A stretch of DNA of 38,335 nt, taken from an uncultured Saprospiraceae bacterium (GTDB lineage Bacteria; Bacteroidota; Bacteroidia; Chitinophagales; Saprospiraceae). Both the position numbers and the translations under genes were made by a program. Within the stretch, counting starts at the first letter, position 1. Every line of letters begins with the position of its first letter. The notes under the pieces are model-generated. The model did no database searches and was not told the DNA's origin. It saw nothing but the letters and a program-made list of their open reading frames with translations. Positions 9,225-16,725 of this stretch are shown piece after piece. The stretch is taken from contig CALDYJ010000093.1 in assembly GCA_937941095.1 (NCBI GenBank), positions 1 to 38,335 on the forward strand, written 5' to 3'.

Positions 9225-9261
9225 TGATAACCTTTTTCATAAAGAGCAATAAATAGGCAAA
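9225..9261 (+). promoter_or_regulatory. Predicted ECF promoter, copy B (barrel/ankyrin operon)
   Basis: TGATAACC at 9225-9232 and GCAATAAATAGGCAAA from 9246, with the same 13-base spacing as copies A and C. The downstream block is identical to copy A over GCAATAAATAGGCAAA. The leader to the ATG at 9319 is about 55 bases and contains a small GTTG/CAAC hairpin. Confidence 0.6.
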
Positions 9262-9318
9262 GTTGTTAAGCAACTCACAAATTTTTGAATTTAGTCTTAA
9301 AACGTAAAACAATTTATC

Positions 9319-9789
9319 ATGAAAAAATTAATCATCTTTTTTAGCTTTTTTTTCGTTCTTTCAAGCCAATGTTTTTCTCAAATAGAATTAGGTGTGGGAG
9401 GGAATTATATTTCCGAAAATGCTTTAGTCGGGGTAGGTGGTAAAGCTCTTTATACATTTACAGAAAAAATCGCTGGCCAACTAGCGGTTCATTATGTTCC
9501 GAAAGATGAAGCAGACTTTGTTGTAGATCTTGATGTTCATTATGATGCATTTTCTCTTAGTAAAAAGACTTTTTCTCTCACTCCATTTATTGGTATAAAT
9601 TTTTTTGGAGGAGTTACAGTAACATCAGACAACAGAACGGTTGCTGGACAAAGATCTTCTACGAAAAATATGAACATTGGATTAAACGGAATAGTAAAAA
9701 TAAGTGATGCTTTAAAAATATACTTTCAGCCAAAGTTGATATTAGGAAAGACAAATTCTTTTGCCATAAGTTCAGGTGTATACTTCTAA
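9319..9789 (+). CDS. Small predicted outer-membrane beta-barrel protein
   Basis: 156 aa with a signal peptide ending near FSQ (about residue 21). The mature part has alternating polar and hydrophobic strands (LGVGGNYIS, GKALYTFTEKIAGQLAVHYVP, FVVDLDVHYDAF, FSLTPFIGINFFGG, IYFQPKLILG) and ends in an aromatic residue (GVYF), as expected for a small outer-membrane barrel. I do not recognise a named family. It is first in a three-gene run with 42 and 32 base gaps, behind the predicted ECF promoter at 9225. A role in the sigma-controlled envelope response is inferred only from that position. Confidence 0.72.
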   Translation: MKKLIIFFSFFFVLSSQCFSQIELGVGGNYISENALVGVGGKALYTFTEKIAGQLAVHYVPKDEADFVVDLDVHYDAFSLSKKTFSLTPFIGINFFGGVTVTSDNRTVAGQRSSTKNMNIGLNGIVKISDALKIYFQPKLILGKTNSFAISSGVYF

Positions 9790-9831
9790 GAAGTTGATTC
9801 AACAATTTTAAAATAATTTAAAATCAATTAA

Positions 9832-10863
9832 ATGAAAAATCTAAATTTTATATCATCTTTTTTAATAATCTTTTTATTTGCTTCATGTGCAACATTGCAT
9901 GATGCAGGAGAACAATTTAAGCAAGAATTTCAAGAAATAGGAAAAGAGATTAAGAGCTTAAAAACTACTTCTAATGCTGATCTTCAAAAAAGAGATAATT
10001 CTTGGGCTTCAGTAGGAGTGGATGTGTCAAATAGAAATTTAATCAACCTCGGCACTATAACAAATTCAACCCAGCAAAAATTGCTTTTAAGGTTTATACG
10101 TGAGAAAAATGTTGCTGGAATGGAGAGTGCATTAGAAGCAGGTGCAAATATAAACTATGGAGAAACAGTTGAAGATATTAATGAGCCATTTTATGCTGCA
10201 ATTTATTACAACTGTCAAGCATGTGTAGATTTTCTATTACCAAAGTTGAAAGATAAAAATGCTTACAATGAAAATGACTTTAATAAATCTGCTCTTTTTC
10301 AAATGTGTGGGACAGGGAAAATTGAAAAATGTAGAAAATGTGTTGAGCAGTGGGGACTTGATGTGAATAAGGGAAATCCTTTAATGGTAGATAGAATTTG
10401 GGCTGGAGTTTATTCAAACTTATTGCATGACCAAAAAATCTACTTATTGGAGAAAGGCTTGGATTTTAAATACTATGACAGAAGATTTAGATTTGGTGCA
10501 GAACCTCCTCAAGTTATTGAAGCGATGTTGCAGAATTCTTATTCACCATTTGTGAATTCCAAAAAATCAAAAGAATCTTTTTTGTATCGATGCGATAAAG
10601 AGAATAGTAATGCATTAAGAGTAACAAAAGCATTTGTAAAAGCTGGAATGAATGTAAATACTGGTTGTAGTAAGTGCTTATACAGTGCTGTATATTCCGA
10701 TGATGTTGATTTAGTCAAATTTCTTTTAAGTAATGGAATCAATGTAAATCCACAAGATGCTTGTAAAACAGGATATGGTGTCACCTCACCTTTGCAACTA
10801 GCAGTTGATAAAAACAAAAGTATTGAAATAATTAACGCTCTAATTTCAAATGGAGCCAAATAA
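9832..10863 (+). CDS. Ankyrin-repeat lipoprotein
   Basis: 343 aa. The N-terminus is a lipoprotein signal with lipobox FASC (Cys about residue 19). Residues about 80-343 contain ankyrin-type units, most clearly ALEAGANINYGETVEDINEPFYAAIYYNCQACVDFLL and, at the C-terminus, YSAVYSDDVDLVKFLLSNGINVNPQ followed by TSPLQLAVDKNKSIEIINALISNGAK. Several Cys residues (NCQAC, KCRKC, GCSKC) form CxxC-like pairs, unusual for ankyrin repeats and possibly disulfides or a metal site in the periplasm. It likely anchors in an envelope membrane and binds a protein partner. The partner is unknown. Confidence 0.8.
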   Translation: MKNLNFISSFLIIFLFASCATLHDAGEQFKQEFQEIGKEIKSLKTTSNADLQKRDNSWASVGVDVSNRNLINLGTITNSTQQKLLLRFIREKNVAGMESALEAGANINYGETVEDINEPFYAAIYYNCQACVDFLLPKLKDKNAYNENDFNKSALFQMCGTGKIEKCRKCVEQWGLDVNKGNPLMVDRIWAGVYSNLLHDQKIYLLEKGLDFKYYDRRFRFGAEPPQVIEAMLQNSYSPFVNSKKSKESFLYRCDKENSNALRVTKAFVKAGMNVNTGCSKCLYSAVYSDDVDLVKFLLSNGINVNPQDACKTGYGVTSPLQLAVDKNKSIEIINALISNGAK

Positions 10864-10895
10864 ATAACAAATTTAATAATCAAAAAAAATTAATC

Positions 10896-11336
10896 ATGAG
10901 ACAAGTAAAATTATTTTTATTAGCAATAACAATTGCTCTTTGTATTCTATCATGTGATGATAATGGTCAATTAGTAAGTTTTGAGAATGATATCTCTGGT
11001 ACATGGAAAATAGAATTAAAAAACATTGGGGATTCAGGTTTTAATTTACCTTGGACTCAAGGTGTTGGCAATAGTCCTGGGGACGATTGTTGTGCCGATG
11101 GTTCTGCTACTATAAACTTAGATGGAGCATCACTTTTTTATTCAACAGAGAATTCAGTCTCAGCTAGTGGTAAATACGAAAGTATTTTATTTTCAGAATT
11201 AGATGATACTGGAATCGTTGAAGGGAATCTAAATGCTGATGGTACTGCTTCTGGAACATATACCATTAATTGGACAAACAAATATAATGGCGAAAGCAAA
11301 ACCTTAGAAGGGGTTTGGGAAGGTGTAAAAAGATAA
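10896..11336 (+). CDS. Small lipoprotein of unknown function
   Basis: 146 aa. The signal peptide ends at a lipobox (CILSCDD, Cys about residue 20), and the Asp residues directly after Cys fit the Bacteroidota lipoprotein surface-export pattern. The mature part begins ISGTWKIEL and continues with short beta strands ending in LEGVWEGVKR, resembling lipocalin-like lipoproteins that open with G.W. An adjacent Cys pair lies in GDDCCADGSA. It closes the 9319 operon and is followed by a strong terminator. Family assignment is uncertain. Confidence 0.72.
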   Translation: MRQVKLFLLAITIALCILSCDDNGQLVSFENDISGTWKIELKNIGDSGFNLPWTQGVGNSPGDDCCADGSATINLDGASLFYSTENSVSASGKYESILFSELDDTGIVEGNLNADGTASGTYTINWTNKYNGESKTLEGVWEGVKR

Positions 11337-11345
11337 ATTGCATAA

Positions 11346-11382
11346 AAAAAGCAAGGGTATTATATAATGCCTTTGCTTTTTA
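11346..11382 (+). terminator. Bidirectional intrinsic terminator
   Basis: A 15-base stem (AAAGCAAGGGTATTA with TAATGCCTTTGCTTT) whose only irregularities are two G:T pairs, flanked by A-run and T-run. It lies between the converging genes that end at 11336 and 11401, so it probably serves both. Confidence 0.85.
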
Positions 11383-11400
11383 ATAGTAAACCATCCATCC

Positions 11401-12114
11401 CTACTCCACACAAATCTTCTCCAAAATATTCTGAATACTATTCGGACTAATGTTTTTATCTCCAATCATTTTTAAAACCTTTTGATCGTTTTGAAAATAG
11501 TAACCAAATAGTTTTCTATTCATTTTCTGAAAAGTTTTTGGGCCTGCTTTGTCAGGTTCAGTTGTGTCCAAATACCTGCCAACAATACTAGCTCTCTTCT
11601 CTTTGGTTTTTTTGATCAAGATCGCCGGTTCATGCGAAGCTCCATAATAAGATAGATCAGGATTTCTAATTAAATTATCTCCTTTGATGCCAATCTGCGC
11701 AAAAGCTTCATAGACTTCTATGTTTTTGCATTGATTGATGATGACAAACCAATAGGGCTTTTTATATTCTTTTGCTTTTAATGGTCCTTTGCCCATTTGG
11801 ATTTTATAGTCCAAATATTTTAAAGACATGATGTGTTCCGGACCCTTGCTAATTTCTAATTCTTTGATGCTTCTTGATGGAATTGCCTTGTATGGGCCAT
11901 CTGCATTGGTGGAAAACATGACCTTTTCAGCGTCCTTATTAAAGACATCTACTTTGATGATGTTCGGCGCTTTTTCAGCTTGAATAAAACCAGTTTTTTC
12001 AGTACCATTATTCATGATGATCTTAGCATCAAAGTATTGTTGTCCCATGATTAAACTGGTCCAAGCTGTGATAAAGAAAAAACATAGAAGGGCTCTTGTA
12101 CTTATATGATTCAT
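11401..12114 (-). CDS. Exported protein of unknown function
   Basis: The frame opens at 12135, but Met at 12114 precedes a clear signal peptide (ISTRALLCFFFITAWTSLIMG), giving 237 aa. The mature part starts QYFDAKIIMNNGTEKTGFI, a pattern seen in Bacteroidota secreted proteins whose first strands read as a modified small beta domain, followed by mixed alpha/beta sequence with many Lys. No catalytic motif, lipobox or sorting domain is visible. It is a monocistronic gene converging on the operon that ends at 11336. I do not recognise the family. Confidence 0.7.
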   Translation of the reverse strand: MNHISTRALLCFFFITAWTSLIMGQQYFDAKIIMNNGTEKTGFIQAEKAPNIIKVDVFNKDAEKVMFSTNADGPYKAIPSRSIKELEISKGPEHIMSLKYLDYKIQMGKGPLKAKEYKKPYWFVIINQCKNIEVYEAFAQIGIKGDNLIRNPDLSYYGASHEPAILIKKTKEKRASIVGRYLDTTEPDKAGPKTFQKMNRKLFGYYFQNDQKVLKMIGDKNISPNSIQNILEKICVE

Positions 12115-12256
12115 GATTACTATTTTATATACCAATATAGGCTCAATAAATAAGCCATTTCTTTAAGGAAGCGAATAATTTCTAAAATTTAAGCCTTTGA
12201 GTGCAAAATAAAAGGGAAGTATTTAATAAGTGATGCTTTTTTTATCATCACATTAT

Positions 12257-13339
12257 TTATTTCTTTAATGCTTCGTATAAGTCTTTCCAGTCTTTACGTC
12301 CCTTGATAACTGTTTCTAAATATTCTTTCCAAACGATTTTATCTTGAACGGGATCTTTTACAATTGCTCCTTCTAAGCTGGCAGCAATGTCTTTGGGGCT
12401 GACTTTTCCATTCCCAAAATGTGTGGCGAGCGCGATGCCATTATTCATGACTGAAATGGCTTCAGCTGTGCTGAGGGTGCTGCCTGGAGATTTTAGTTTC
12501 ATTTTACCATCTTCTGTACTGCCTTGACGGAGTTCTCTGAAGATGGTGATTAGTCTTTTTATTTCTGCAATCGGAACATTGTTTTTAGGGAGCTTTAATT
12601 TGTGTCCAGATTTCTCGACTCTTGTTCTCACAATTTCTACTTCTTGTTCAAATGATTTTGGTAATGGCATAACTACAGTGTTGAATCTTCTTCTTAAAGC
12701 ACTAGATAATTCATTCACGCCTTTATCTCTATCATTTGCAGTAGCAATAACATTAAAACCTTTTATGGCTTGGATCTCTGTGTTGAGTTCTGGAACGGGT
12801 AAGGTCTTTTCAGATAGAATGGTCAGCAAGGTGTCTTGTACATCGGATGGGATTCTTGTCAATTCTTCTATCCTTACTAACTGTCCATTTTGCATGCCGT
12901 TCATAACTGGTGATTCGACTATGGATTTTTTTGATGGGCCTTCAGCAATTAGGCGAGCGTAGTTCCATCCATACCTTAAGGCATCTTCTGATAATCCTGC
13001 TGTTCCTTGTACTAGTAAGGTGGAGTTGCCACTTATAGCTGCGGTCAAGTGTTCGGACAACCAGGTCTTTGCTGTTCCAGGGATTCCCATGAGGAGGAGT
13101 GCTCTGTCGGTTACTAAGGTTGCTACGGCTACTTCAATTAATCGTTGATCGCCGTAGTATTTCTGCTCTATCTTTGTGCCGTCTGCTAGTTCAGTACCCA
13201 TGATGTATTGGACTACTGCTTTGGGGGATAGCTGCCAGTTTTCTGGTTTTTGGCCTTTATCTATTTTTTTTAGTGCTGCTAATTCTGCCTTGTACTCTTC
13301 TTCAGCGTGGAGACGAAGGACGTTTTTCTTTGATGACAT
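12257..13339 (-). CDS. MoxR-type AAA+ ATPase
   Basis: 360 aa from Met at 13339 (MSSKKNVLRLHAEEEY). The frame runs back to 13507, but the added 56 residues are low-complexity and not family-like. Visible motifs are Walker A GIPGTAKTW, Walker B-like LVRIEELTRIP with Glu in place of the usual Asp, sensor 1 VIATANDRDKG, and an arginine-rich LSSALRRRF. These place it in the MoxR branch, in the subgroup that often neighbours VWA- or SWIM-domain proteins. MoxR ATPases are chaperone-like remodelers that usually work with a VWA partner. No such partner gene is in this window. It follows the PycTM gene on the same strand, with about 230 bases between. Confidence 0.87.
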   Translation of the reverse strand: MSSKKNVLRLHAEEEYKAELAALKKIDKGQKPENWQLSPKAVVQYIMGTELADGTKIEQKYYGDQRLIEVAVATLVTDRALLLMGIPGTAKTWLSEHLTAAISGNSTLLVQGTAGLSEDALRYGWNYARLIAEGPSKKSIVESPVMNGMQNGQLVRIEELTRIPSDVQDTLLTILSEKTLPVPELNTEIQAIKGFNVIATANDRDKGVNELSSALRRRFNTVVMPLPKSFEQEVEIVRTRVEKSGHKLKLPKNNVPIAEIKRLITIFRELRQGSTEDGKMKLKSPGSTLSTAEAISVMNNGIALATHFGNGKVSPKDIAASLEGAIVKDPVQDKIVWKEYLETVIKGRKDWKDLYEALKK

Positions 13340-13566
13340 GCTTGTTGTTGTGAGGGCGAAATTACGGTTTTTTTTGTTTTTCAATTCTAGTATATTTGAA
13401 ACACAAAGGGCATAAAGTTTTTTTGTTGCTTTAGCATTCTTTAAACCACAACAGCTGCTCTTGTTTCTTACTTGTTTTTGGGACACAAGGCTCGCAACGA
13501 TTCGCAAATTTACGTAAGGTTTTTTTGAAACACAAAGTCAGAAAGCTGCATTAGTAAATTAACTAT

Positions 13567-14805
13567 TTAACTAAAAAAGGCTACCATGAAAGTTAAAACT
13601 GTTGCGGCAAAGCCTATCATAAAAACATTGTAGGAAATAGTGAGGTACCGGTACTTCTGATCTAGTACCTTTCCAAGGTGGTACAAATCCCTTGTCATAT
13701 TACCATAGACCAGTTCACTGTCTCTGAGCATGGCATCCATCGCTTCTTCATATTGCTCAAGACTTAAGTTGACAAAATTTCCAAAAAAGGTGATGTTCTT
13801 TTTAAGATCCTCCATTTTTCGTTTACCTGTGTTGATTCGTGTAACTTTTGGACGAGCAGACAGTACAGCGAAAATTAATGAAGTCAAACCTGTTGTTAGG
13901 AAAATAACTATAGGCATTAGCACCTTTGGATTAGTTTCAGTAATGTTCCTATAGGTCAGCATCGATATTAAAATGGAAAGAACTATGGCATTAACAGAGA
14001 TCATGATGTTTGCCTTATTGTCTGCTATCGCACTTAAGTTGATGTGGTTCCTATAATTGGTTCTAAAAAAGGTTTGATTTCCGCTGTTGGGAATTCGTCT
14101 TTCTAAGGATTGAAAATTTCTTACTTGATCCAAATCCCAACCTTTCGGACCATTCAATTTGTTCCGATCGACCTTCTGTTTGAACTCCAAGCTTCTTTGT
14201 GATACAATTGGTTTGTAGTGAATCTTTGAATATGGGAAATGAAAGTTTGTATGCAATAGTTTTTCTAAACGTTGCTCATTCCAAGTTAAGGAAGAAACCT
14301 TTTTGCCTGCAATGAGTTCATGCTCCATCCTTTGTATTGGATTGGAAGTCTCTGTTATGTTAGCAAGTTCATGTGCACTTAAGGCATCTTGGATTAACTT
14401 TTGCGCATCGGTATTAGCAAAAGCTTCATCACGCATCGCATTTATGCAATCTGATAGTTTTTGACTCAAGTCACTTTGGCTTCTACCTTGCTTGCCTAAA
14501 AAGCTTTGGGCGCTTTCAATCGCATTCGGAATAGGATCTTCTGGATTTTTTGCAAAACCAACATTGTAATAAATTGCTGCTAATTGAGCAGCTTCTTTTT
14601 CTGAGGAGCTTATTCCTTTTTCATCTTGACAAATGTCATTGATGTTTTGAATTAAGGCGATTGAATGTTGGAAGTTGTGATAAACTAAATTGCTGTTATG
14701 ATTTAAGTTCAAAAAGTCATTGGCCTCTTTTAAGGCTTCTTTTACTATGGAAGAAGTGCTTTCCAAAAATGAAGTTTGATTATTTGTGGTTTGTTGATTT
14801 CTCAA
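13567..14805 (-). CDS. PycTM-family membrane protein with degenerate HD domain
   Basis: 412 aa. Residues about 30-200 have the layout of an HD phosphohydrolase: YHNFQHS (42-48) keeps the first His residues, but the HD doublet is replaced by Tyr-Asn (IYYNVGF, about 78-84) and the later DAD-type segment reads QDALSAHEL. Residues about 256-316 match the PycTM (former DUF5706) signature HINLSAIADNKANIMISVN, with membrane spans at about 265-284 and 297-316, and a third at about 390-410. PycTM domains are membrane-disrupting effectors of Pycsar anti-phage systems, but HD-PycTM proteins are also common outside them in Bacteroidota. No pyrimidine cyclase gene is nearby. The protein probably has lost HD catalysis; a sensory or binding role is inference. 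Confidence 0.82.
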   Translation of the reverse strand: MRNQQTTNNQTSFLESTSSIVKEALKEANDFLNLNHNSNLVYHNFQHSIALIQNINDICQDEKGISSSEKEAAQLAAIYYNVGFAKNPEDPIPNAIESAQSFLGKQGRSQSDLSQKLSDCINAMRDEAFANTDAQKLIQDALSAHELANITETSNPIQRMEHELIAGKKVSSLTWNEQRLEKLLHTNFHFPYSKIHYKPIVSQRSLEFKQKVDRNKLNGPKGWDLDQVRNFQSLERRIPNSGNQTFFRTNYRNHINLSAIADNKANIMISVNAIVLSILISMLTYRNITETNPKVLMPIVIFLTTGLTSLIFAVLSARPKVTRINTGKRKMEDLKKNITFFGNFVNLSLEQYEEAMDAMLRDSELVYGNMTRDLYHLGKVLDQKYRYLTISYNVFMIGFAATVLTFMVAFFS

Positions 14806-14811
14806 TTGTGC

Positions 14812-15831
14812 TTAATTACTTAGCGGAATACAATGGGCAAGTTTAAAATAATTTTTAATGCTGGCCATGTCATTATTCTCAAGGTTGAAGTATGGATAGG
14901 GTCTGTTCTTTGATAAATACAATTCATAAATAATTAATTGATCTATAAATCCATTATCCAAAGCTTGACCAACATATTGAAAGGCTTCAAAACCTTTTTT
15001 ATCTGCTAGTCTTAAATAAGCCGTTAAGGCATTTAGTAAGCTCTCTTTTTCTTCAACAATTAATTGAGATTGATTAGAGATGCTCTTCATCTTTTCTTTG
15101 TACCCTTTTTCATGCGCCCACACTGCTTTGCATTGTGCATAAGCTTTCCAGATTTCTGACTGGTAATTTATGCGCGCAGAATCTCCATTGACTTCCATGC
15201 AATATAAAGGATCTAATTGCCAATCGTCATATTGTAGTTGATTCTTAGCTAGAATTTCTGCCATTAGTTTATCAAATGACTTGTTGTAACTTCTAGGGTA
15301 TTTTTGTGCCGTTACACAAAAAGCATTCATAATCTTTGCTTCGATGATTTGATCCATAGCGAGTTCATGTTTTCCTAACATATGGTAACATTTGGCTAAC
15401 AATAGTTTGCCCATCATTTGATCATTTCTATGCTCTTGTTCTAATTTTTTGAAATAAATGGCTTGTTCATAGTTCTGATCTTGAAAATTCAGTTTCGCTA
15501 ATTCTGCGTAGGTAGCTGCTTCATCTTTTACCTTATTTGCTTTTAAATCTTTCAGGAGTGTTTTTATCTTTTTTTTGGTAGTTTTACTTGAGTAGGTCTT
15601 AAAAACGTAAGTTTCGGAAGTCCACTTTAAGGATTTGTCGTAATTTTTACTTTCTTGTTTTCTTCGACAAGAAGAGAATTCTTCAGATTTGATAGTCTTT
15701 TCCTCTTGAAAAACCCATTTTTTTGGATTTTTTGAAAGTATTTGTTCTATTTCACTAGGTGTATGCAAAAACTGCCCTTGTGAATAGTAACTAAAACCTA
15801 ATACTAGCGTCAGAATTAATAGGAATCGCAT
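14812..15831 (-). CDS. Exported TPR-like protein
   Basis: 339 aa from Met at 15831, which precedes a signal peptide (MRFLLILTLVLGFSYYSQGQ). The frame extends to 15864 but the extra residues would only bury the signal. Residues about 120-200 form TPR-like helix pairs (YAELAKLNFQDQNYEQAIYF, LLLAKCYHMLGKHELAMDQI). The rest is helical with no catalytic motif. It ends 6 bases before the PycTM gene on the same strand, so they are very likely co-transcribed, which is the only functional hint. It is divergent from the DUF937 gene. Confidence 0.75.
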   Translation of the reverse strand: MRFLLILTLVLGFSYYSQGQFLHTPSEIEQILSKNPKKWVFQEEKTIKSEEFSSCRRKQESKNYDKSLKWTSETYVFKTYSSKTTKKKIKTLLKDLKANKVKDEAATYAELAKLNFQDQNYEQAIYFKKLEQEHRNDQMMGKLLLAKCYHMLGKHELAMDQIIEAKIMNAFCVTAQKYPRSYNKSFDKLMAEILAKNQLQYDDWQLDPLYCMEVNGDSARINYQSEIWKAYAQCKAVWAHEKGYKEKMKSISNQSQLIVEEKESLLNALTAYLRLADKKGFEAFQYVGQALDNGFIDQLIIYELYLSKNRPYPYFNLENNDMASIKNYFKLAHCIPLSN

Positions 15832-15881
15832 CGGTTCTTTTAATATATTTTTAAATACAATCACAAATTAAACATTTTATT

Positions 15882-16490
15882 ATGGATTTAATGGACATTT
15901 TGAAGGGCCAACTGACAGATGGCGTTCTAAATCAGTTGACCAAGCAAATTGGTGGCCAAGATAAAAGACAAACTGCACAAGCAGCAGACGGTATCATGGA
16001 GGTACTTTTAGGCAGCATTGCAAAGAATTCACGAAATCAAGATAGCCTTTCAGGCTTGACCAATGCACTTGAAAATGATCATGATGGATCAATCCTTGAC
16101 AAGCTTGAAGATGTTATCGCTGGTAACAACATTCAGCCTCAGCAAAAAAGGGCTTTAAACGGAGCTGGTATTCTTAAGCACGTTTTAGGAAACAACATGG
16201 GCTCTGTAATCGATATGATCAGTAAATCAAGTGGATTGAATGGTCAACAATCAGGTTCTTTGTTAGAAAAATTAGCTCCTGTTGTACTTGGTACTTTAGG
16301 TAAGCAAAAAAGACAAAGAAACATGGACCAAAATGGTCTTGGAGATCTTCTTGGTTCAGTTTTGAACCAACAGCAACAAAGACAACAAAAAAGTTCTGGA
16401 GGATTTCTTAAGAATATCTTAGATCAAGATGGAGATGGAAAAATCATCGATGATGTAGCAGGAATGCTAGGGAAGTTCTTGAAAAAATAA
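15882..16490 (+). CDS. DUF937-domain protein
   Basis: 202 aa, no signal peptide. Residues about 1-130 match DUF937: MDLMDILKGQLTDGVLNQLTKQIGG, then repeated amphipathic helices with GLNGQQSGSLLEKLAPVVLGTLGK. Two acidic loops, NDHDGSILDKLEDVIAG (about 66-82) and DQDGDGKIIDDVAGMLG near the C-terminus, look like EF-hand or dockerin-type DxDxDG calcium loops each followed by a helix. A Gln-rich linker separates them. DUF937 has no settled function. Monocistronic, with a strong terminator 15 bases after the stop. Confidence 0.87.
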   Translation: MDLMDILKGQLTDGVLNQLTKQIGGQDKRQTAQAADGIMEVLLGSIAKNSRNQDSLSGLTNALENDHDGSILDKLEDVIAGNNIQPQQKRALNGAGILKHVLGNNMGSVIDMISKSSGLNGQQSGSLLEKLAPVVLGTLGKQKRQRNMDQNGLGDLLGSVLNQQQQRQQKSSGGFLKNILDQDGDGKIIDDVAGMLGKFLKK

Positions 16491-16504
16491 TTCTAATTCC
16501 AATT

Positions 16505-16545
16505 AAAAAGCTTACTAAGCATAAAAGTTTAGTAAGCTTTTTTTT
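16505..16545 (+). terminator. Intrinsic terminator after the DUF937 gene
   Basis: Stem AAAAAGCTTACTAAGC with GTTTAGTAAGCTTTTT (one G:T pair) around loop ATAAAA, followed by a T-run of five or more. The core TTACTAA/TTAGTAA recurs in two other palindromes in this window (29250 and 31562). Confidence 0.88.
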
Positions 16546-16725
16546 GTCCTAGACAAAAGTAACCCACTAAAATAAACCGACCTGTATCACCGTGTTTTGT
16601 CTCAAAGAAATCGCAGTGTATCGCCTTGTCATCACTGAGATCGCCCTGTCCTAAAAAAATATAAAGCATAGACAAATACCGTAGTGGCCTTTGCAAACCT
16701 TTGAGTGACTTTGTGTCAAAAACAT

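Noticed and set aside
13340..13507. N-terminal extension of the MoxR ATPase
   Set aside because: Low-complexity residues with no resemblance to the family; the internal Met at 13339 gives a normal N-terminus.
13567..14805. A complete Pycsar anti-phage operon
   Set aside because: No nucleotide cyclase gene is adjacent; only the effector-type protein is present.
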